Below, one piece after another: positions 23,878 through 34,173 of a stretch of 64,000 nt of DNA (positions within the stretch are counted from its first letter, which is position 1; each line of letters opens with the position of its first letter). This DNA is from Loigolactobacillus coryniformis subsp. coryniformis KCTC 3167 = DSM 20001. GTDB lineage: Bacteria; Bacillota; Bacilli; Lactobacillales; Lactobacillaceae. The DNA is taken from positions 186,001 to 250,000 of the forward strand of contig NZ_CP017713.1 in the NCBI RefSeq assembly GCF_002706425.1, read 5' to 3'. A program made the position numbers and the translations under genes. Below the pieces are notes generated by a model, which did not search any database, was not told the DNA's origin, and saw nothing but the letters and a program-made list of their open reading frames with translations.

Positions 23878-26800
23878 GTGAAATCTCGCTTTTTTAAGCA
23901 AGTCGAGAAATTTAACGGCAGTTTTACGCAGCTGGAAGAAAATAATCGCCGCTGGGAAAAACTGTATAAGCAGCGTTGGGCCCACGATAAAGTTGTTCGA
24001 ACGACTCATGGTGTCAATTGTACTGGCTCGTGTAGTTGGAACGTTTATGTGAAGCAAGGCATCATTACGTGGGAACATCAAGCGACTGATTACCCATCGT
24101 GTGGGCCAAACATGCCGGAATTTGAACCGCGGGGCTGCCCACGTGGCGCTAGTTTTTCGTGGTATGAATATAGTCCGGTACGGATCAAATATCCTTACAT
24201 TCGTGGCAAGTTGTGGCAATTATGGACTGAAGCTAAGCAAAACGCGGCAGATCCAATTGCTGCTTGGGCGAGTATTGTTGAAGACAAAGAAAAGACACAT
24301 TACTACAAGAGTGCCCGCGGTCATGGTGGCTTAGTTCGGGTGCATTGGGATGAAGCACTGGAATTGATCTCAACGATGCTGATCTATACATTGAAAAAAT
24401 ATGGCCCTGATCGGATCGCCGGTTTTTCACCGATCCCCGCGATGTCAATGATCAGTTATGCTTCCGGCGCACGTTTCCTTTCCTTGCTTGGCTCGGAAAT
24501 GTTGAGTTTCTATGATTGGTACGCGGATCTACCACCGGCGTCACCACAAGTTTGGGGTGAACAAACCGACGTTCCTGAATCCAGTGATTGGTACAACAGC
24601 CAATATATTATGATGTGGGGTTCTAATGTGCCGTTGACCCGGACGCCGGATGCGCATTTTATGACTGAAGCGCGCTATCACGGGGCTAAGATCGTTGCCG
24701 TCAGCCCAGATTATGCGGAAAATGTTAAATTTGCCGATAACTGGTTGGCGCCACATCCAGGGACCGATGCTGCTTTAGCTCAAGGGATGACCCACGTCAT
24801 TTTAAATGAATACTATCAAAAACGGCAGGAATCGCAATTTATCAATTATGCGAAACAATTTACCGATCTGCCATTCTTAGTTTTCTTAGACCCGAGTGCG
24901 GCTAATGATCATCACTTTACATCGGGGCGCTTTGTGCGGATCAGTGATTTATCTAGTGACAAGGTGGCTAACGCTGAATGGAAGCCAGTGGTCTGGGATC
25001 AAAATACCCAGCAGATCGTGGTACCAAACGGCACGGTCGGTCAACGGTGGGAAGATAATCGGCAGTGGAATCTGACGCTGCAGGATGACGCTGGCAATCC
25101 GATCGATCCTGAATTAAGTGTCGGTGCTGACAGTGAGAATGTCGTTGTTGATTTCCCAGTATTTGATCGGCAAGGCAACGCTGTTTTAGTTCGGCATTTA
25201 CCGGTTCGTTCAATTACTTTAGCCAATGGACAGCAGAAATTAGTCACTACTGTTTATGATCTAATGATGAGTCAATACGGTATCAAGCGCACCGCCAATG
25301 ATGATTTAGCGGCGCAAGGTTACGATGATGCCGCCAGCATTTACACGCCAGCGTGGCAAGAACAAGTTACCGGCGTTAAACAGAGCTTAGTCGTGCAGAT
25401 CGCCCGTGAATTTGCCCAAAACGCCATCGATACTGGTGGTAAATCAATGGTGATCATGGGCGCTGGGATCAATCACTGGTTCAACAGCGATATGAATTAC
25501 CGGACGATCATCAATATGCTGCTATTATGCGGCTGTGAAGGTGTTTCCGGTGGTGGCTGGGCCCATTATGTTGGTCAAGAAAAGTTGCGGCCAGCTGAAG
25601 GTTGGGCAACGATCGCCTTTGCCAATGACTGGCAACCTGGTGGTGCGCGCCAACAAAACGGCACGTCCTTCTTCTATTTTGCCAGTGATCAATGGAAGTA
25701 CGATGAATTAGACAATCGGGCGCTGAAGTCACCGGTCAAAAAAGTGAAGCACAGTTACGATCATCCCGCGGACTACAACCAAATGGCGATCCGCCTAGGC
25801 TGGCTGCCGGGTTATCCGCAATTCGATCGTAATTCGCTGAACTTTACTGAACAGTACAAAACCACTGACATCGGTGAGCTCAGTCAAAAGGTGGTCCGTG
25901 ATCTGAAGTCTGGCGACTTGCATTTTGCCGCTGAAGATCCCGATGCGCCACAGAATCAGCCGAAAGCAATGTTTGTTTGGCGCTCCAACTTATTTGCTTC
26001 TTCCGGTAAAGGCCAAGAATATTTCATGAAACACTTACTCGGTGCGGAAAATGGTTTATTGGCTAAGAGTAACGATAACTTTAAGCCGACAGAAATGAAA
26101 TGGAATGATGAAACCATTGAAGGTAAGCTCGACCTGTTGGTTTCCTTAGACTTCCGGATGGTAACCACGCCGCTATACGCTGACGTGGTTTTGCCAGCGG
26201 CAACTTGGTACGAAAAGGAAGATCTATCGTCCACCGATATGCATCCCTTTATCCATCCGTTTAATGCGGCGGTCAGCCCACTATGGGAATCTAAGAGTGA
26301 CTGGCAAACCTTTGCGGCGCTGGCACGAAAATTCTCGACGATGGCAGCCAAATACATGCCGGAACCAGTTTATGACTTGAAGACACAGCCGTTAGGACAT
26401 GATTCTAAGGCAGAGATTTCCCAACCATTAGGTGAGATCAAGGATTGGAAGTACGGCGAAGTTGAACCAATTCCGGGCAAAACGATGCCAAGCTTGTCCT
26501 TAGTTAAGCGCGATTATACCCAAGTTTATTCGAAGTATGTTGCGCTAGGGCCACACGCTGATGGTAACGTCGGTGCGACTGGCTATTCATACAGCGTTAA
26601 GCCAGAATACGCTGAGTTACGTGATCGTAATTCAGTTTGGGACGACGGCATCAATGTCGATTGTCCAAAATTAGACCAAGATAAGAAAGTCGCTGAAGCG
26701 GTCTTACTACTTTCCAGTGCCACCAATGGTCACGTAGCACAACGGGCGTGGGCGGATGCTGAAAGTAAAACTGGACGTAAGCTACAAGATATCAGCGCTG

Positions 26801-27546
26801 GCCGTGCCGAGGAAAAGATCACCTTTAAGGCGATCACCACCGAACCACGCGAGGCGATCCCAACGCCTGTCTTTAGTAGCTCGAAGCATGATGGTGATCG
26901 CTATTCACCATTTACCTTGAATGTTGAGCGCTTAGTACCGTTCCGTACCTTAACTGGGCGGCAACAATTCTATCTTGATCACGAAACGTTCCAAGAATAC
27001 GGTGAAGAATTAGCCACTTACAAGCCAACGCTGCCGCCGACGGTGATGGGACCTAAGGATACGAAGATCACACCGGAAGCTGATGAATTGACGTTGCGTT
27101 ATATGACACCGCATGGTAAGTGGAACATTCACACGATGTACTATGATAATTTGGAAATGCTGACCTTGTTCCGGGGCGGCCCGAACGTTTGGCTCAGCCC
27201 ACTAGACGCCGATAAAATTGGTATCAAGGACAACGATTGGTTGGAACTTTACAACCGTAATGGGGTCGTTACTGCACGGGCAGTGGTCAGTCACCGGATG
27301 CCGGAAGGCTCGATGTATATGTACCATGCTCAAGATATGGAAATCCAGGAACCATTATCGACGATCACGGGTAACCGTGGTGGTAGCCATAATGCGCCAA
27401 CCCAGATCCACATCAAACCGACGCAAATGGTTGGGGGCTACGCGCAATTAAGTTACGGCTTCAACTACTATGGTCCGATCGGTAATCAGCGTGATTTGTA
27501 CGTTAAAGTCAGAAAATTAAAGAAGGTGAACTGGAATGAGGATTAA
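23878..27546 (+). CDS. narG: Respiratory nitrate reductase alpha subunit NarG
   Basis: This 1222-residue catalytic subunit reduces nitrate to nitrite at a bis-MGD molybdenum centre. His44, Cys48, Cys52 and Cys87 (HGVNCTGSC and RGCPRG) bind the FS0 cluster. Asp217 in WYADLPPASP corresponds to the molybdenum-ligating aspartate. WGEQTDVPESSDWYNS and TRTPDAHFMTEARYHG are strongly conserved. Translation starts at GTG 23878 after GGAAGGGA. No Tat signal is seen, as expected for a cytoplasm-facing enzyme. The start of narH lies within its last codons. Confidence 0.98.
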   Translation: MKSRFFKQVEKFNGSFTQLEENNRRWEKLYKQRWAHDKVVRTTHGVNCTGSCSWNVYVKQGIITWEHQATDYPSCGPNMPEFEPRGCPRGASFSWYEYSPVRIKYPYIRGKLWQLWTEAKQNAADPIAAWASIVEDKEKTHYYKSARGHGGLVRVHWDEALELISTMLIYTLKKYGPDRIAGFSPIPAMSMISYASGARFLSLLGSEMLSFYDWYADLPPASPQVWGEQTDVPESSDWYNSQYIMMWGSNVPLTRTPDAHFMTEARYHGAKIVAVSPDYAENVKFADNWLAPHPGTDAALAQGMTHVILNEYYQKRQESQFINYAKQFTDLPFLVFLDPSAANDHHFTSGRFVRISDLSSDKVANAEWKPVVWDQNTQQIVVPNGTVGQRWEDNRQWNLTLQDDAGNPIDPELSVGADSENVVVDFPVFDRQGNAVLVRHLPVRSITLANGQQKLVTTVYDLMMSQYGIKRTANDDLAAQGYDDAASIYTPAWQEQVTGVKQSLVVQIAREFAQNAIDTGGKSMVIMGAGINHWFNSDMNYRTIINMLLLCGCEGVSGGGWAHYVGQEKLRPAEGWATIAFANDWQPGGARQQNGTSFFYFASDQWKYDELDNRALKSPVKKVKHSYDHPADYNQMAIRLGWLPGYPQFDRNSLNFTEQYKTTDIGELSQKVVRDLKSGDLHFAAEDPDAPQNQPKAMFVWRSNLFASSGKGQEYFMKHLLGAENGLLAKSNDNFKPTEMKWNDETIEGKLDLLVSLDFRMVTTPLYADVVLPAATWYEKEDLSSTDMHPFIHPFNAAVSPLWESKSDWQTFAALARKFSTMAAKYMPEPVYDLKTQPLGHDSKAEISQPLGEIKDWKYGEVEPIPGKTMPSLSLVKRDYTQVYSKYVALGPHADGNVGATGYSYSVKPEYAELRDRNSVWDDGINVDCPKLDQDKKVAEAVLLLSSATNGHVAQRAWADAESKTGRKLQDISAGRAEEKITFKAITTEPREAIPTPVFSSSKHDGDRYSPFTLNVERLVPFRTLTGRQQFYLDHETFQEYGEELATYKPTLPPTVMGPKDTKITPEADELTLRYMTPHGKWNIHTMYYDNLEMLTLFRGGPNVWLSPLDADKIGIKDNDWLELYNRNGVVTARAVVSHRMPEGSMYMYHAQDMEIQEPLSTITGNRGGSHNAPTQIHIKPTQMVGGYAQLSYGFNYYGPIGNQRDLYVKVRKLKKVNWNED

Positions 27547-29095
27547 AGCACAGATCGGTATGGTCTTAAACTTAGATAAATGTATCGGCTGTCATACGTG
27601 TTCGGTCACGTGTAAAAACACTTGGACCAACCGTCCCGGCGCAGAATACATGTGGTTTAACAACGTTGAAACTAAGCCCGGGGTCGGCTACCCGAAACGT
27701 TGGGAAGACGAAAGCCATTATCACGGTGGCTGGGAACTTAATAGCAAAGGCAAGCTACAACTGAAGGCCGGCAACAAACTTAACAAGATTGCTTTAGGTA
27801 AGATTTTTTACAATCCTGACATGCCAGAGCTTGATGATTACTATGAACCGTGGACTTATGACTACCAAACGCTTTTTGGCCCAGAAAAGAAACATCAGCC
27901 AGTTGCGCGGGCAAAGTCACAGATCACCGGCGAATATATGGATCTTAAAACTGGCCCCAACTGGGACGACGATTTAGCAGGTTCGCCGGAATACTTGCAA
28001 CAAGATCCGAATATGGCAAAAATTGAAACGGATATCAAGGCTAATTTTGAACAAGCCTTCATGATGTATCTACCACGGCTATGTGAGCATTGCTTAAATG
28101 CACCTTGTGTCGCTTCATGCCCATCTGGTGCTATGTACAAGCGTGACGAAGATGGTATCGTGTTAGTCGATCAAGAACGCTGTCGTGGCTGGCGTTTCTG
28201 CATGACTGGCTGCCCATATAAGAAAGTTTACTTCAACTGGCGGACGAATAAAGCTGAAAAATGTACCTTCTGTTATCCACGGATCGAAGAAGGCATGCCA
28301 ACAGTTTGTGCTGAAACTTGTGTCGGCCGGATTCGTTACATTGGCGTGATGTTGTATGACGCTGATCGCGTTGCGGAAGCAGCCGAAGAACCCGATGATT
28401 CTAAACTGTACGAAAGCCAACTGAGCTTATTCTTGGACCCTAACGATCCAGCAGTGATCGAACAAGCCTATGCTGACGGCATTAGCGATGAAATGATTAC
28501 CGCTGCCCAGAATTCACCGATTTACCGGATGGCCGTTACGGAAAAAATTGCCTTCCCATTGCATCCCGAATATCGGACAATGCCAATGGTTTGGTACGTG
28601 CCGCCTTTGTCACCAATCATGAACTACTTTGAAGGCCGCGATTCGATCAATAACCCAGAAATGATTTTCCCAGGGATCGATGAAATGCGTATTCCTGTTG
28701 ATTATTTAGCTAGCCTATTGACTGGCGGCAACACGGAAGCCATCAAAGCAGCGCTATACAAATTAGCGATGATGCGGCTTTACATGCGGGCACGGACTAG
28801 CGGTAAAGATTTCGACACGGAAAAATTAGGTCGCGTTGATCTAACTGAACGTAGTGCGACTTCTTTATATCGCTTACTCGCAATTGCCAAATACGAGGAT
28901 CGGTTTGTCATTCCAACTAACCATAAAGAACAAGTTGAAGATGGTTATGATGAACAAGGGACATTAGGTTATGACGAATGCCAAGGTTGCAGCTTAGCAC
29001 CGCAACATAGCAGTATGTTCCGCAAGGCTGAGGCCGGCAAGTCAACGGCAGAAATCTATGCCGAAACATTCTATGGGGGGATCTGGCGTGATTAA
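27536..29095 (+). CDS. narH: Nitrate reductase beta subunit NarH
   Basis: NarH (519 residues) carries four Fe-S clusters linking NarI to NarG. The cysteine groups are CIGCHTCSVTC, CEHCLNAPCVASCPSG, CRGWRFCMTGCPYKK and KCTFCYPRIEEG...CAETCVGR. Trp in CRGW replaces one cysteine, as in the 3Fe-4S cluster of the Escherichia coli protein. It overlaps narG by 11 bases and narJ by 8. Confidence 0.97.
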   Translation: MRIKAQIGMVLNLDKCIGCHTCSVTCKNTWTNRPGAEYMWFNNVETKPGVGYPKRWEDESHYHGGWELNSKGKLQLKAGNKLNKIALGKIFYNPDMPELDDYYEPWTYDYQTLFGPEKKHQPVARAKSQITGEYMDLKTGPNWDDDLAGSPEYLQQDPNMAKIETDIKANFEQAFMMYLPRLCEHCLNAPCVASCPSGAMYKRDEDGIVLVDQERCRGWRFCMTGCPYKKVYFNWRTNKAEKCTFCYPRIEEGMPTVCAETCVGRIRYIGVMLYDADRVAEAAEEPDDSKLYESQLSLFLDPNDPAVIEQAYADGISDEMITAAQNSPIYRMAVTEKIAFPLHPEYRTMPMVWYVPPLSPIMNYFEGRDSINNPEMIFPGIDEMRIPVDYLASLLTGGNTEAIKAALYKLAMMRLYMRARTSGKDFDTEKLGRVDLTERSATSLYRLLAIAKYEDRFVIPTNHKEQVEDGYDEQGTLGYDECQGCSLAPQHSSMFRKAEAGKSTAEIYAETFYGGIWRD

Positions 29096-29660
29096 TATTG
29101 AACGCGTGGACCAAATGCGGCCCGGCTTCGTCTATTTTTCGCACTGGTTAGATTACCCCAGCGACGAATTATTGCAGCCAACGTTGGTCGCTGACTTTGC
29201 CCGCGACTATCCGGAAACACCTAATAAAGCAGCGTTAGTCGCTTGGATCAAACAATTACAACAAAAGTCATTGTTTGACCTGCAACAAGAATATTCAAAT
29301 CTTTTTGACCTGAATAAGCGTTTTACGCTATATTTAAGCTATTATCGCTACCAAGACTCTCGGGAACGCGGGCAACTGTTAGCAAAATTAAAAATGTTGT
29401 ACGAAATGTTTGGCGTCTCCGTTGAGGGTGACGAGCTAGCTGATTATTTTCCATTGATGCTGGAATTTTTGACCTATGGTAATTGGGATCAAGATGAACG
29501 GCAACAAGATATTGGGCTTGTGTTCCAAGTCATTGAAGACGGCACTTACAATTTACTGAAAAATGAAGCCGAATATGCTGGCGAAGCCTATCTCGAATTG
29601 ATTCGCTTACTGCGGCAAGAATTTAAATCCTGCATCGGCGCACAACAGGAGGTGTCATAG
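29088..29660 (+). CDS. narJ: Nitrate reductase assembly chaperone NarJ
   Basis: NarJ (190 residues) helps insert the molybdenum cofactor and Fe-S cluster into NarG and is not part of the final enzyme. Family patterns include the acidic helical stretch YPSDELLQPTLVADFARDYPETP-like region (about 20-45) and ADYFPLMLEFLTYG. The GTG at 29088 follows GGGGGG and overlaps the narH stop; a longer in-frame start has no site. Confidence 0.93.
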   Translation: MINIERVDQMRPGFVYFSHWLDYPSDELLQPTLVADFARDYPETPNKAALVAWIKQLQQKSLFDLQQEYSNLFDLNKRFTLYLSYYRYQDSRERGQLLAKLKMLYEMFGVSVEGDELADYFPLMLEFLTYGNWDQDERQQDIGLVFQVIEDGTYNLLKNEAEYAGEAYLELIRLLRQEFKSCIGAQQEVS

Positions 29661-30359
29661 ATGATCGCGAGCCATCCGTTTCAATTTTTCTTGTGGAGTA
29701 TTTATCCGTATCTCATGCTGGGATCATTTTTCTTCGGCACGATCATCCGCTTTGCCTTTTTCCACCCAACCGTTACTGCCAAATCCAGTGAACTGTTGGA
29801 AAAAAAGACCTTGATGATCGGTAGTATTATGTTTCACGTCGGCATTATCGGTGTATTTTTTGGCCATATTATCGGCGTGTTGATCCCAAAAGCCTGGACG
29901 GACGCACTGGGGATCAGCGATGAATTTTATCATCACATTATCGCCATGCCAGCCGGTGCTTTCTTCGGGATCTTGGCCACGGTCGGGGTATATATCCTTT
30001 GTTTCCGTCGCTTTCATGATCACCGGGTGTTCCACGCTAGCTCAACGGGTGATCTAGTGGTGATCGTCGCATTGACCGTGGAGATCACACTGGGGATGCT
30101 ATCTTCCTTTGTTGCGGGGCCGATCAATCCTGATTTTAATTATCGGACGTCCTTGGCAATTTGGGCGCGGCAGATCTTCATGTTCCATCCTGATTTCCGC
30201 TTGATGCTGCAAGTGCCACTAATGTTCAAGATGCACGTTATCTTCGGCTTTATGATTTTTGGCGCCTTCCCGTATACGCGCTTGGTTCACGCGTTGGCCT
30301 TACCATGGCAATACGTTTACCGTCGTTTCATCGTGTATCGACGCCGGCCACAGATTTAA
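29661..30359 (+). CDS. narI: Nitrate reductase gamma subunit NarI (cytochrome b)
   Basis: NarI (232 residues) has five membrane helices and oxidises menaquinol. His59/His69 and His192/His210 show the same 10- and 18-residue spacing as the four haem ligands of E. coli NarI. The basic C-terminus (VYRRFIVYRRRPQI) faces the cytoplasm. It directly abuts narJ. The organism would need haem b, made or taken up, for this subunit. Confidence 0.96.
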   Translation: MIASHPFQFFLWSIYPYLMLGSFFFGTIIRFAFFHPTVTAKSSELLEKKTLMIGSIMFHVGIIGVFFGHIIGVLIPKAWTDALGISDEFYHHIIAMPAGAFFGILATVGVYILCFRRFHDHRVFHASSTGDLVVIVALTVEITLGMLSSFVAGPINPDFNYRTSLAIWARQIFMFHPDFRLMLQVPLMFKMHVIFGFMIFGAFPYTRLVHALALPWQYVYRRFIVYRRRPQI

Positions 30360-30382
30360 TCACATTTAGGACGGTCACCGCT

Positions 30383-30448
30383 AAAATAGCGATCGCCGAC
30401 TTTCTGTTTGTTATCTGCAAACAGTTAAGTTGGTGGTCGCTATTTTTT
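30383..30448 (+). terminator. Terminator after narGHJI
   Basis: AAAATAGCGA pairs with TCGCTATTTT around an inner CTGTTTG/CAAACAG hairpin, followed by a T-run. Confidence 0.8.
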
Positions 30449-30491
30449 AGTAACCGAATACAAATTAATCGTTTCTATTTTAGATTTAGAC

Positions 30492-30520
30492 TTGACTTAG
30501 AATGATTATCATTTAGAATA
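30492..30520 (+). promoter_or_regulatory. ahpC promoter with PerR/Fur-like box
   Basis: A -35 TTGACT (30492-30497) and a -10 TAGAAT (30514-30519) enclose TTAGAATGATTATCA (30497-30511), which matches the PerR consensus at 12 of 14 defined positions. The core AATGATTATCATT is a perfect palindrome. A repressor bound here would cover the promoter spacer. Confidence 0.7.
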
Positions 30521-30559
30521 AAGGTTGCAGGCAATTAAATTTTAGGAGGCTACCATATT

Positions 30560-31123
30560 TTGTCATTAGTTGGAAAAAAAGTTGGCGAATTTAACGCACA
30601 TGCATATCGGCAAGGTGAGTTTGTTGACGTTTCAGATAAAGATTTACTCGGTCATTGGAGTATTATCATGTTTTATCCAGCGGATTTCTCATTTGTTTGT
30701 CCGACTGAATTAGAAGATCTTCAAGATAATTACGCACAGTTACAATCATTGGGTGTTGAAGTTTATTCCGTTTCCGCGGATACACACTTTGTACATAAAG
30801 CGTGGCACGATGATTCCGAAGCAGTTGGTAAAGTCGAATACACTATGATCGGCGATCCATCACAGAAAATCATCCGCTTATTCGATGTTTTAGATGAAGA
30901 ACAAGGCCTTGCTCAACGGGGGACGTTCATTCTTGATCCTGAAGGTGTCGTTCAAGCCATGGAGATCAACGCTGATGGTATCGGCCGTAACGCTGGTGAA
31001 TATTTGAATCGGATCAAGGCTGGCCAATATGTGGCCGCGCATCCGGGTGAAGTTTGCCCAGCTAAGTGGAAAGAAGACGAAGCCACACTGACGCCTGGCT
31101 TGGATCTTGTCGGTAAAATTTAG
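30560..31123 (+). CDS. ahpC: Alkyl hydroperoxide reductase subunit C (peroxiredoxin)
   Basis: This 187-residue 2-Cys peroxiredoxin reduces H2O2 and organic peroxides. Cys47 (FVCPTE) is peroxidatic, and Cys166 (EVCPAKW) resolves. The C-terminus [11 protein letters not shown] is typical. Translation appears to begin at TTG, 10 bases after AGGAGG; no ATG fits the conserved [10 protein letters not shown] start. It is paired with the AhpF-type gene downstream. Confidence 0.95.
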   Translation: MSLVGKKVGEFNAHAYRQGEFVDVSDKDLLGHWSIIMFYPADFSFVCPTELEDLQDNYAQLQSLGVEVYSVSADTHFVHKAWHDDSEAVGKVEYTMIGDPSQKIIRLFDVLDEEQGLAQRGTFILDPEGVVQAMEINADGIGRNAGEYLNRIKAGQYVAAHPGEVCPAKWKEDEATLTPGLDLVGKI

Positions 31124-31178
31124 CGTCGTTAGCTGAAAGAAGTTGCTTTGTTAATTACGTTTTAGAGTAAAGCATGTT

Positions 31179-31203
31179 AAAAGGCCGCGAGTTCGGCCTT
31201 TTT
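31179..31203 (+). terminator. Terminator/attenuator between ahpC and ahpF
   Basis: AAAAGGCCG pairs with CGGCCTTTTT around a 6-base loop. It probably lowers ahpF expression relative to ahpC. Confidence 0.85.
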
Positions 31204-31238
31204 CGATAGAAGTAAATCTTCAAGGAGGTTTTACAGCG

Positions 31239-32804
31239 ATGGCAATTGATGCAACAGTTAAGCAACAACTGGTTGGTTACTTAAAATTATTAGAGCATGA
31301 TGTGGTGATCACCACCGATCTAGGGACCGATCAGCGTTCGCAAAAAGTCAGTGACTTTGTAAATGAAGTCGCAGCGTTGACGCCACGGATCACCGTTGTC
31401 AGTGGCAAACTAAAACGACAACCAAGTTTTGCGCTTGATCAAGCGGGTCAAGCTAGCAGCGGGATTGAATTTGCTGGGGTACCATTAGGACACGAATTCA
31501 CGTCATTTGTGCTGGCGTTACTTCAGGTTTCCGGTCACGCACCAAAAATTAGTGCGGCGACGAAACAGCGGATCACCGCTATTAACACGGATTTACATTT
31601 TGAAACTTTTGCCAGTCTAAGCTGCCATAATTGTCCCGATGTGGTACAAGCGCTGAATATTATGAGCGTGCTCAATCCACACGTCAGTCATACGATGATC
31701 GAAGGTGGCATGTATCAGGATGAAGCCACGGAAAAGAATATCTTGGCTGTGCCGACGGTCTTTTTAAATGGTGAAGAATGGCATAATGGCCGAGCAACGT
31801 TGGAAGAACTAGTTGATAAAGCTGCTGGCGCTGCACCGCAGCATGTTGCTAGTGATTGGACTGACCAACAATTTGATGTCGTGATCGTTGGTGCTGGCCC
31901 AGCAGCTGGCAGTGCAGCAATTTATGCCGCACGTAAAGGGATCTCGACAGCAATTGTAGCCGATCATTTTGGCGGCCAACCACTGGATACGTTGGGTATC
32001 GAAAACTTAGCTGGTACCGACTATGTTGAAGGTGAGCAGCTGATGGCCAATATTCAAGCGCAAGTTGAAAAGTACGGCGTCAAAGTACTGACAGGCCAAC
32101 GGGTTGAACAGATCGTCAAAAATGATGTGGTCGAATTGACTTTAGCCGCTGGCGATGTGCTTAAAGCTAAAACAGCGATCATCGCAACTGGTGCGCAATG
32201 GAAGACTATTGGCGTTCCCGGCGAAGCTGAATTTAAAAACAAAGGCGTCGCCTACTGCCCACATTGTGATGGTCCATTATATGCCGGTAAAGAGGTTGCC
32301 GTGATCGGCGGCGGTAATTCTGGCATTGAGGCAGCCATTGATTTGGCTGGCATTTGTCAGCATGTGACCGTGCTTGAATTTGCACCTGAACTAGGCGCGG
32401 ATAGCGTTTTGCAGGCTAAAGCCAATGCGGCAACTAACATTACGCTGCTCACCAACGCCGCCACCAAAGAAATCACTGGTGCGGGCCGGGTTAACGGTCT
32501 AACTTATACGGATCGTGCCACCCAAACGGAACATCATTTGGATCTAGAAGGGGTCTTCGTGCAAATTGGGTTAGTACCAAATACGGACTGGGTCACTGCG
32601 CCGATCGAAGTCAACGCGCATCATGAAATCGTTACGGATGCACGCCAAGCAACCAATGTTGACGGTATTTTTGCCGCCGGCGACTGCACTGATTCGGCTT
32701 ACAAGCAGATCATCATTGCGATGGGCGCCGGTGCAACCGCAGCCTTAAGCGCTTTTGACTATTTGGTTAGAACCAGCGTTAAAGCTGAAAAAGTCATGGC
32801 GTAA
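31239..32804 (+). CDS. ahpF: Alkyl hydroperoxide reductase subunit F (NADH:peroxiredoxin reductase)
   Basis: This 521-residue flavoprotein re-reduces AhpC. Tandem thioredoxin-like folds occupy about residues 1-200, with CHNC at Cys129/Cys132. A thioredoxin reductase-like part follows with FAD site VGAGPAAGSAAIYAARKG, a redox pair in AYCPHCDG, NADH site VIGGGNSGIEAAIDLAG and the terminal FAAGDCTDSAYKQI. It follows AAGGAGG by a normal distance. Confidence 0.95.
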   Translation: MAIDATVKQQLVGYLKLLEHDVVITTDLGTDQRSQKVSDFVNEVAALTPRITVVSGKLKRQPSFALDQAGQASSGIEFAGVPLGHEFTSFVLALLQVSGHAPKISAATKQRITAINTDLHFETFASLSCHNCPDVVQALNIMSVLNPHVSHTMIEGGMYQDEATEKNILAVPTVFLNGEEWHNGRATLEELVDKAAGAAPQHVASDWTDQQFDVVIVGAGPAAGSAAIYAARKGISTAIVADHFGGQPLDTLGIENLAGTDYVEGEQLMANIQAQVEKYGVKVLTGQRVEQIVKNDVVELTLAAGDVLKAKTAIIATGAQWKTIGVPGEAEFKNKGVAYCPHCDGPLYAGKEVAVIGGGNSGIEAAIDLAGICQHVTVLEFAPELGADSVLQAKANAATNITLLTNAATKEITGAGRVNGLTYTDRATQTEHHLDLEGVFVQIGLVPNTDWVTAPIEVNAHHEIVTDARQATNVDGIFAAGDCTDSAYKQIIIAMGAGATAALSAFDYLVRTSVKAEKVMA

Positions 32805-32809
32805 TTGCT

Positions 32810-32852
32810 AAAAATCACTTGGTAGTGCAACTGACTACCAAGTGATTTTTTT
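32810..32852. terminator. Bidirectional terminator
   Basis: AAAAATCACTTGGTAGT pairs with ACTACCAAGTGATTTTTTT between convergent ahpF and the phosphoesterase gene. Confidence 0.93.
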
Positions 32853-34173
32853 AATAGCGCAATGTCAAATGGTGATCCGGCAAATTATGATCACCATTTA
32901 ATGTGCCTAAGGGGCCGCTTAACTGTGAATCATGGGCCGCCAATTTGTAGCCTGACGTTTGCTTCAGTTTCGCTAATTGTGGGGCCGTCATAAAGTCATT
33001 GCCGGTTTCGAAGCGCCAATTGGCATTGATCAAGAAATTAATTTCGACATTTGCTTGCTGCTTAGTTAGCCTATGATTGGCGTTGATGTGCTGCGCTACC
33101 ATGTTGTCATTCATTTGCTGGAACAACTTTTTCAAGTGGCGTTGATAGTGAACCAATGACGGCTGCTGGCGCTGTTTGGCGGTCAGGTAAGGCGTCAGCT
33201 TGAGTTGCCGTGTTTGGTAGTGTAGTTGGTGTGGCGTCGATGTTACCACGCCATAACTGGCCGGAGTCATAGAAAAGCTACCGCTAACGATCTCAATTGT
33301 GGCGTGCTTTTGCTTCGGCGCAGCCATAATATCTTGCGCGTGAATGTGGCCAGAAAATAAGACTGGCACATGATACCGATTCAGGATGTGCCGCAACGCA
33401 GCGGCATTATCCAGGACCCAACCTTGCTTCATCATTGAATGGGCATAAAGATTGTGGTGTGTGAACACCAGCGTTTGCTGGCCAGCGGCTTTAGCGCTAT
33501 GTAGTTGACCTTCGAGCCACAGCAGCGTACTCTGTTTCAATTTTCCACCCGTATTCGGCGCGTCAGTTGAGGTGTGGGTTGGATAAGTATTATCGTCCAA
33601 CAATAATAGCCGGTAACGTTTATTCAAATTAACCGCGTAGCTCAGTGAATCATTATCGACGGCGCAAGCATTTTGATAACCGTCAGCAAAAATCTGGCGC
33701 CAAGCGCTGGGACTGATCTGGGGAGTGGGGCTTTGCTGCTTGCCGGAAAATTTGCGCGCCCAACCGCCATTAATATCATGATTACCGGGGATGATCAGCA
33801 GGTGAATGCCAGCTTTTTGCAGTGGCCGCAGCCGGCGGGCTAAACTTTTTGCACTGGCTAATTCACCGTTAAACGTTACGTCGCCAGTGATGATCACTGC
33901 CGTTGGCCGCTTTTTTAAAGCCGTTTGGACTAAGGCATGCAAGGCAACTGGCTGGTCGGTCAAGTCTTTGCCAGCTGCGGTCTGGGTGATCTGCTTAAAA
34001 GCCGCCTGCTGGTCGTGTAAGCTGGGCGCAATAAAATGTGGGTCCGACAGCACCCAAAAACTCGGCTTAGTATTGTTAGTTAAATCGTGGTCAGCGGCTT
34101 GTGTGGTTGTTAAACCTAAAGCCAACAAGCAGCCTGTGATCAACATAGTTAAAATAATCGTTGCCCGGCGCAC
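32851..34173 (-). CDS. Exported metallophosphoesterase
   Basis: This 440-residue protein carries the calcineurin-like motif series WVLSDPHF, ITGDVTFNGE, PGNHDINGG, FTHHNLYAHS and FSGHIHAQD, which bind two metal ions. The N-terminus is a secretion signal (MRRATIILTMLITGCLLALG). LITGC could be a lipobox, or a signal peptidase may cut after TTTQA. The GTG at 34173 follows GGAGG by 8 bases. Related exported enzymes act on nucleotides or phosphodiesters; the substrate is not known here. Confidence 0.83.
   Translation of the reverse strand: MRRATIILTMLITGCLLALGLTTTQAADHDLTNNTKPSFWVLSDPHFIAPSLHDQQAAFKQITQTAAGKDLTDQPVALHALVQTALKKRPTAVIITGDVTFNGELASAKSLARRLRPLQKAGIHLLIIPGNHDINGGWARKFSGKQQSPTPQISPSAWRQIFADGYQNACAVDNDSLSYAVNLNKRYRLLLLDDNTYPTHTSTDAPNTGGKLKQSTLLWLEGQLHSAKAAGQQTLVFTHHNLYAHSMMKQGWVLDNAAALRHILNRYHVPVLFSGHIHAQDIMAAPKQKHATIEIVSGSFSMTPASYGVVTSTPHQLHYQTRQLKLTPYLTAKQRQQPSLVHYQRHLKKLFQQMNDNMVAQHINANHRLTKQQANVEINFLINANWRFETGNDFMTAPQLAKLKQTSGYKLAAHDSQLSGPLGTLNGDHNLPDHHLTLRY

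Noticed and set aside
30361-30450. Regulatory RNA after narI
   Set aside because: The nested hairpin with T-run is adequately explained as a terminator.
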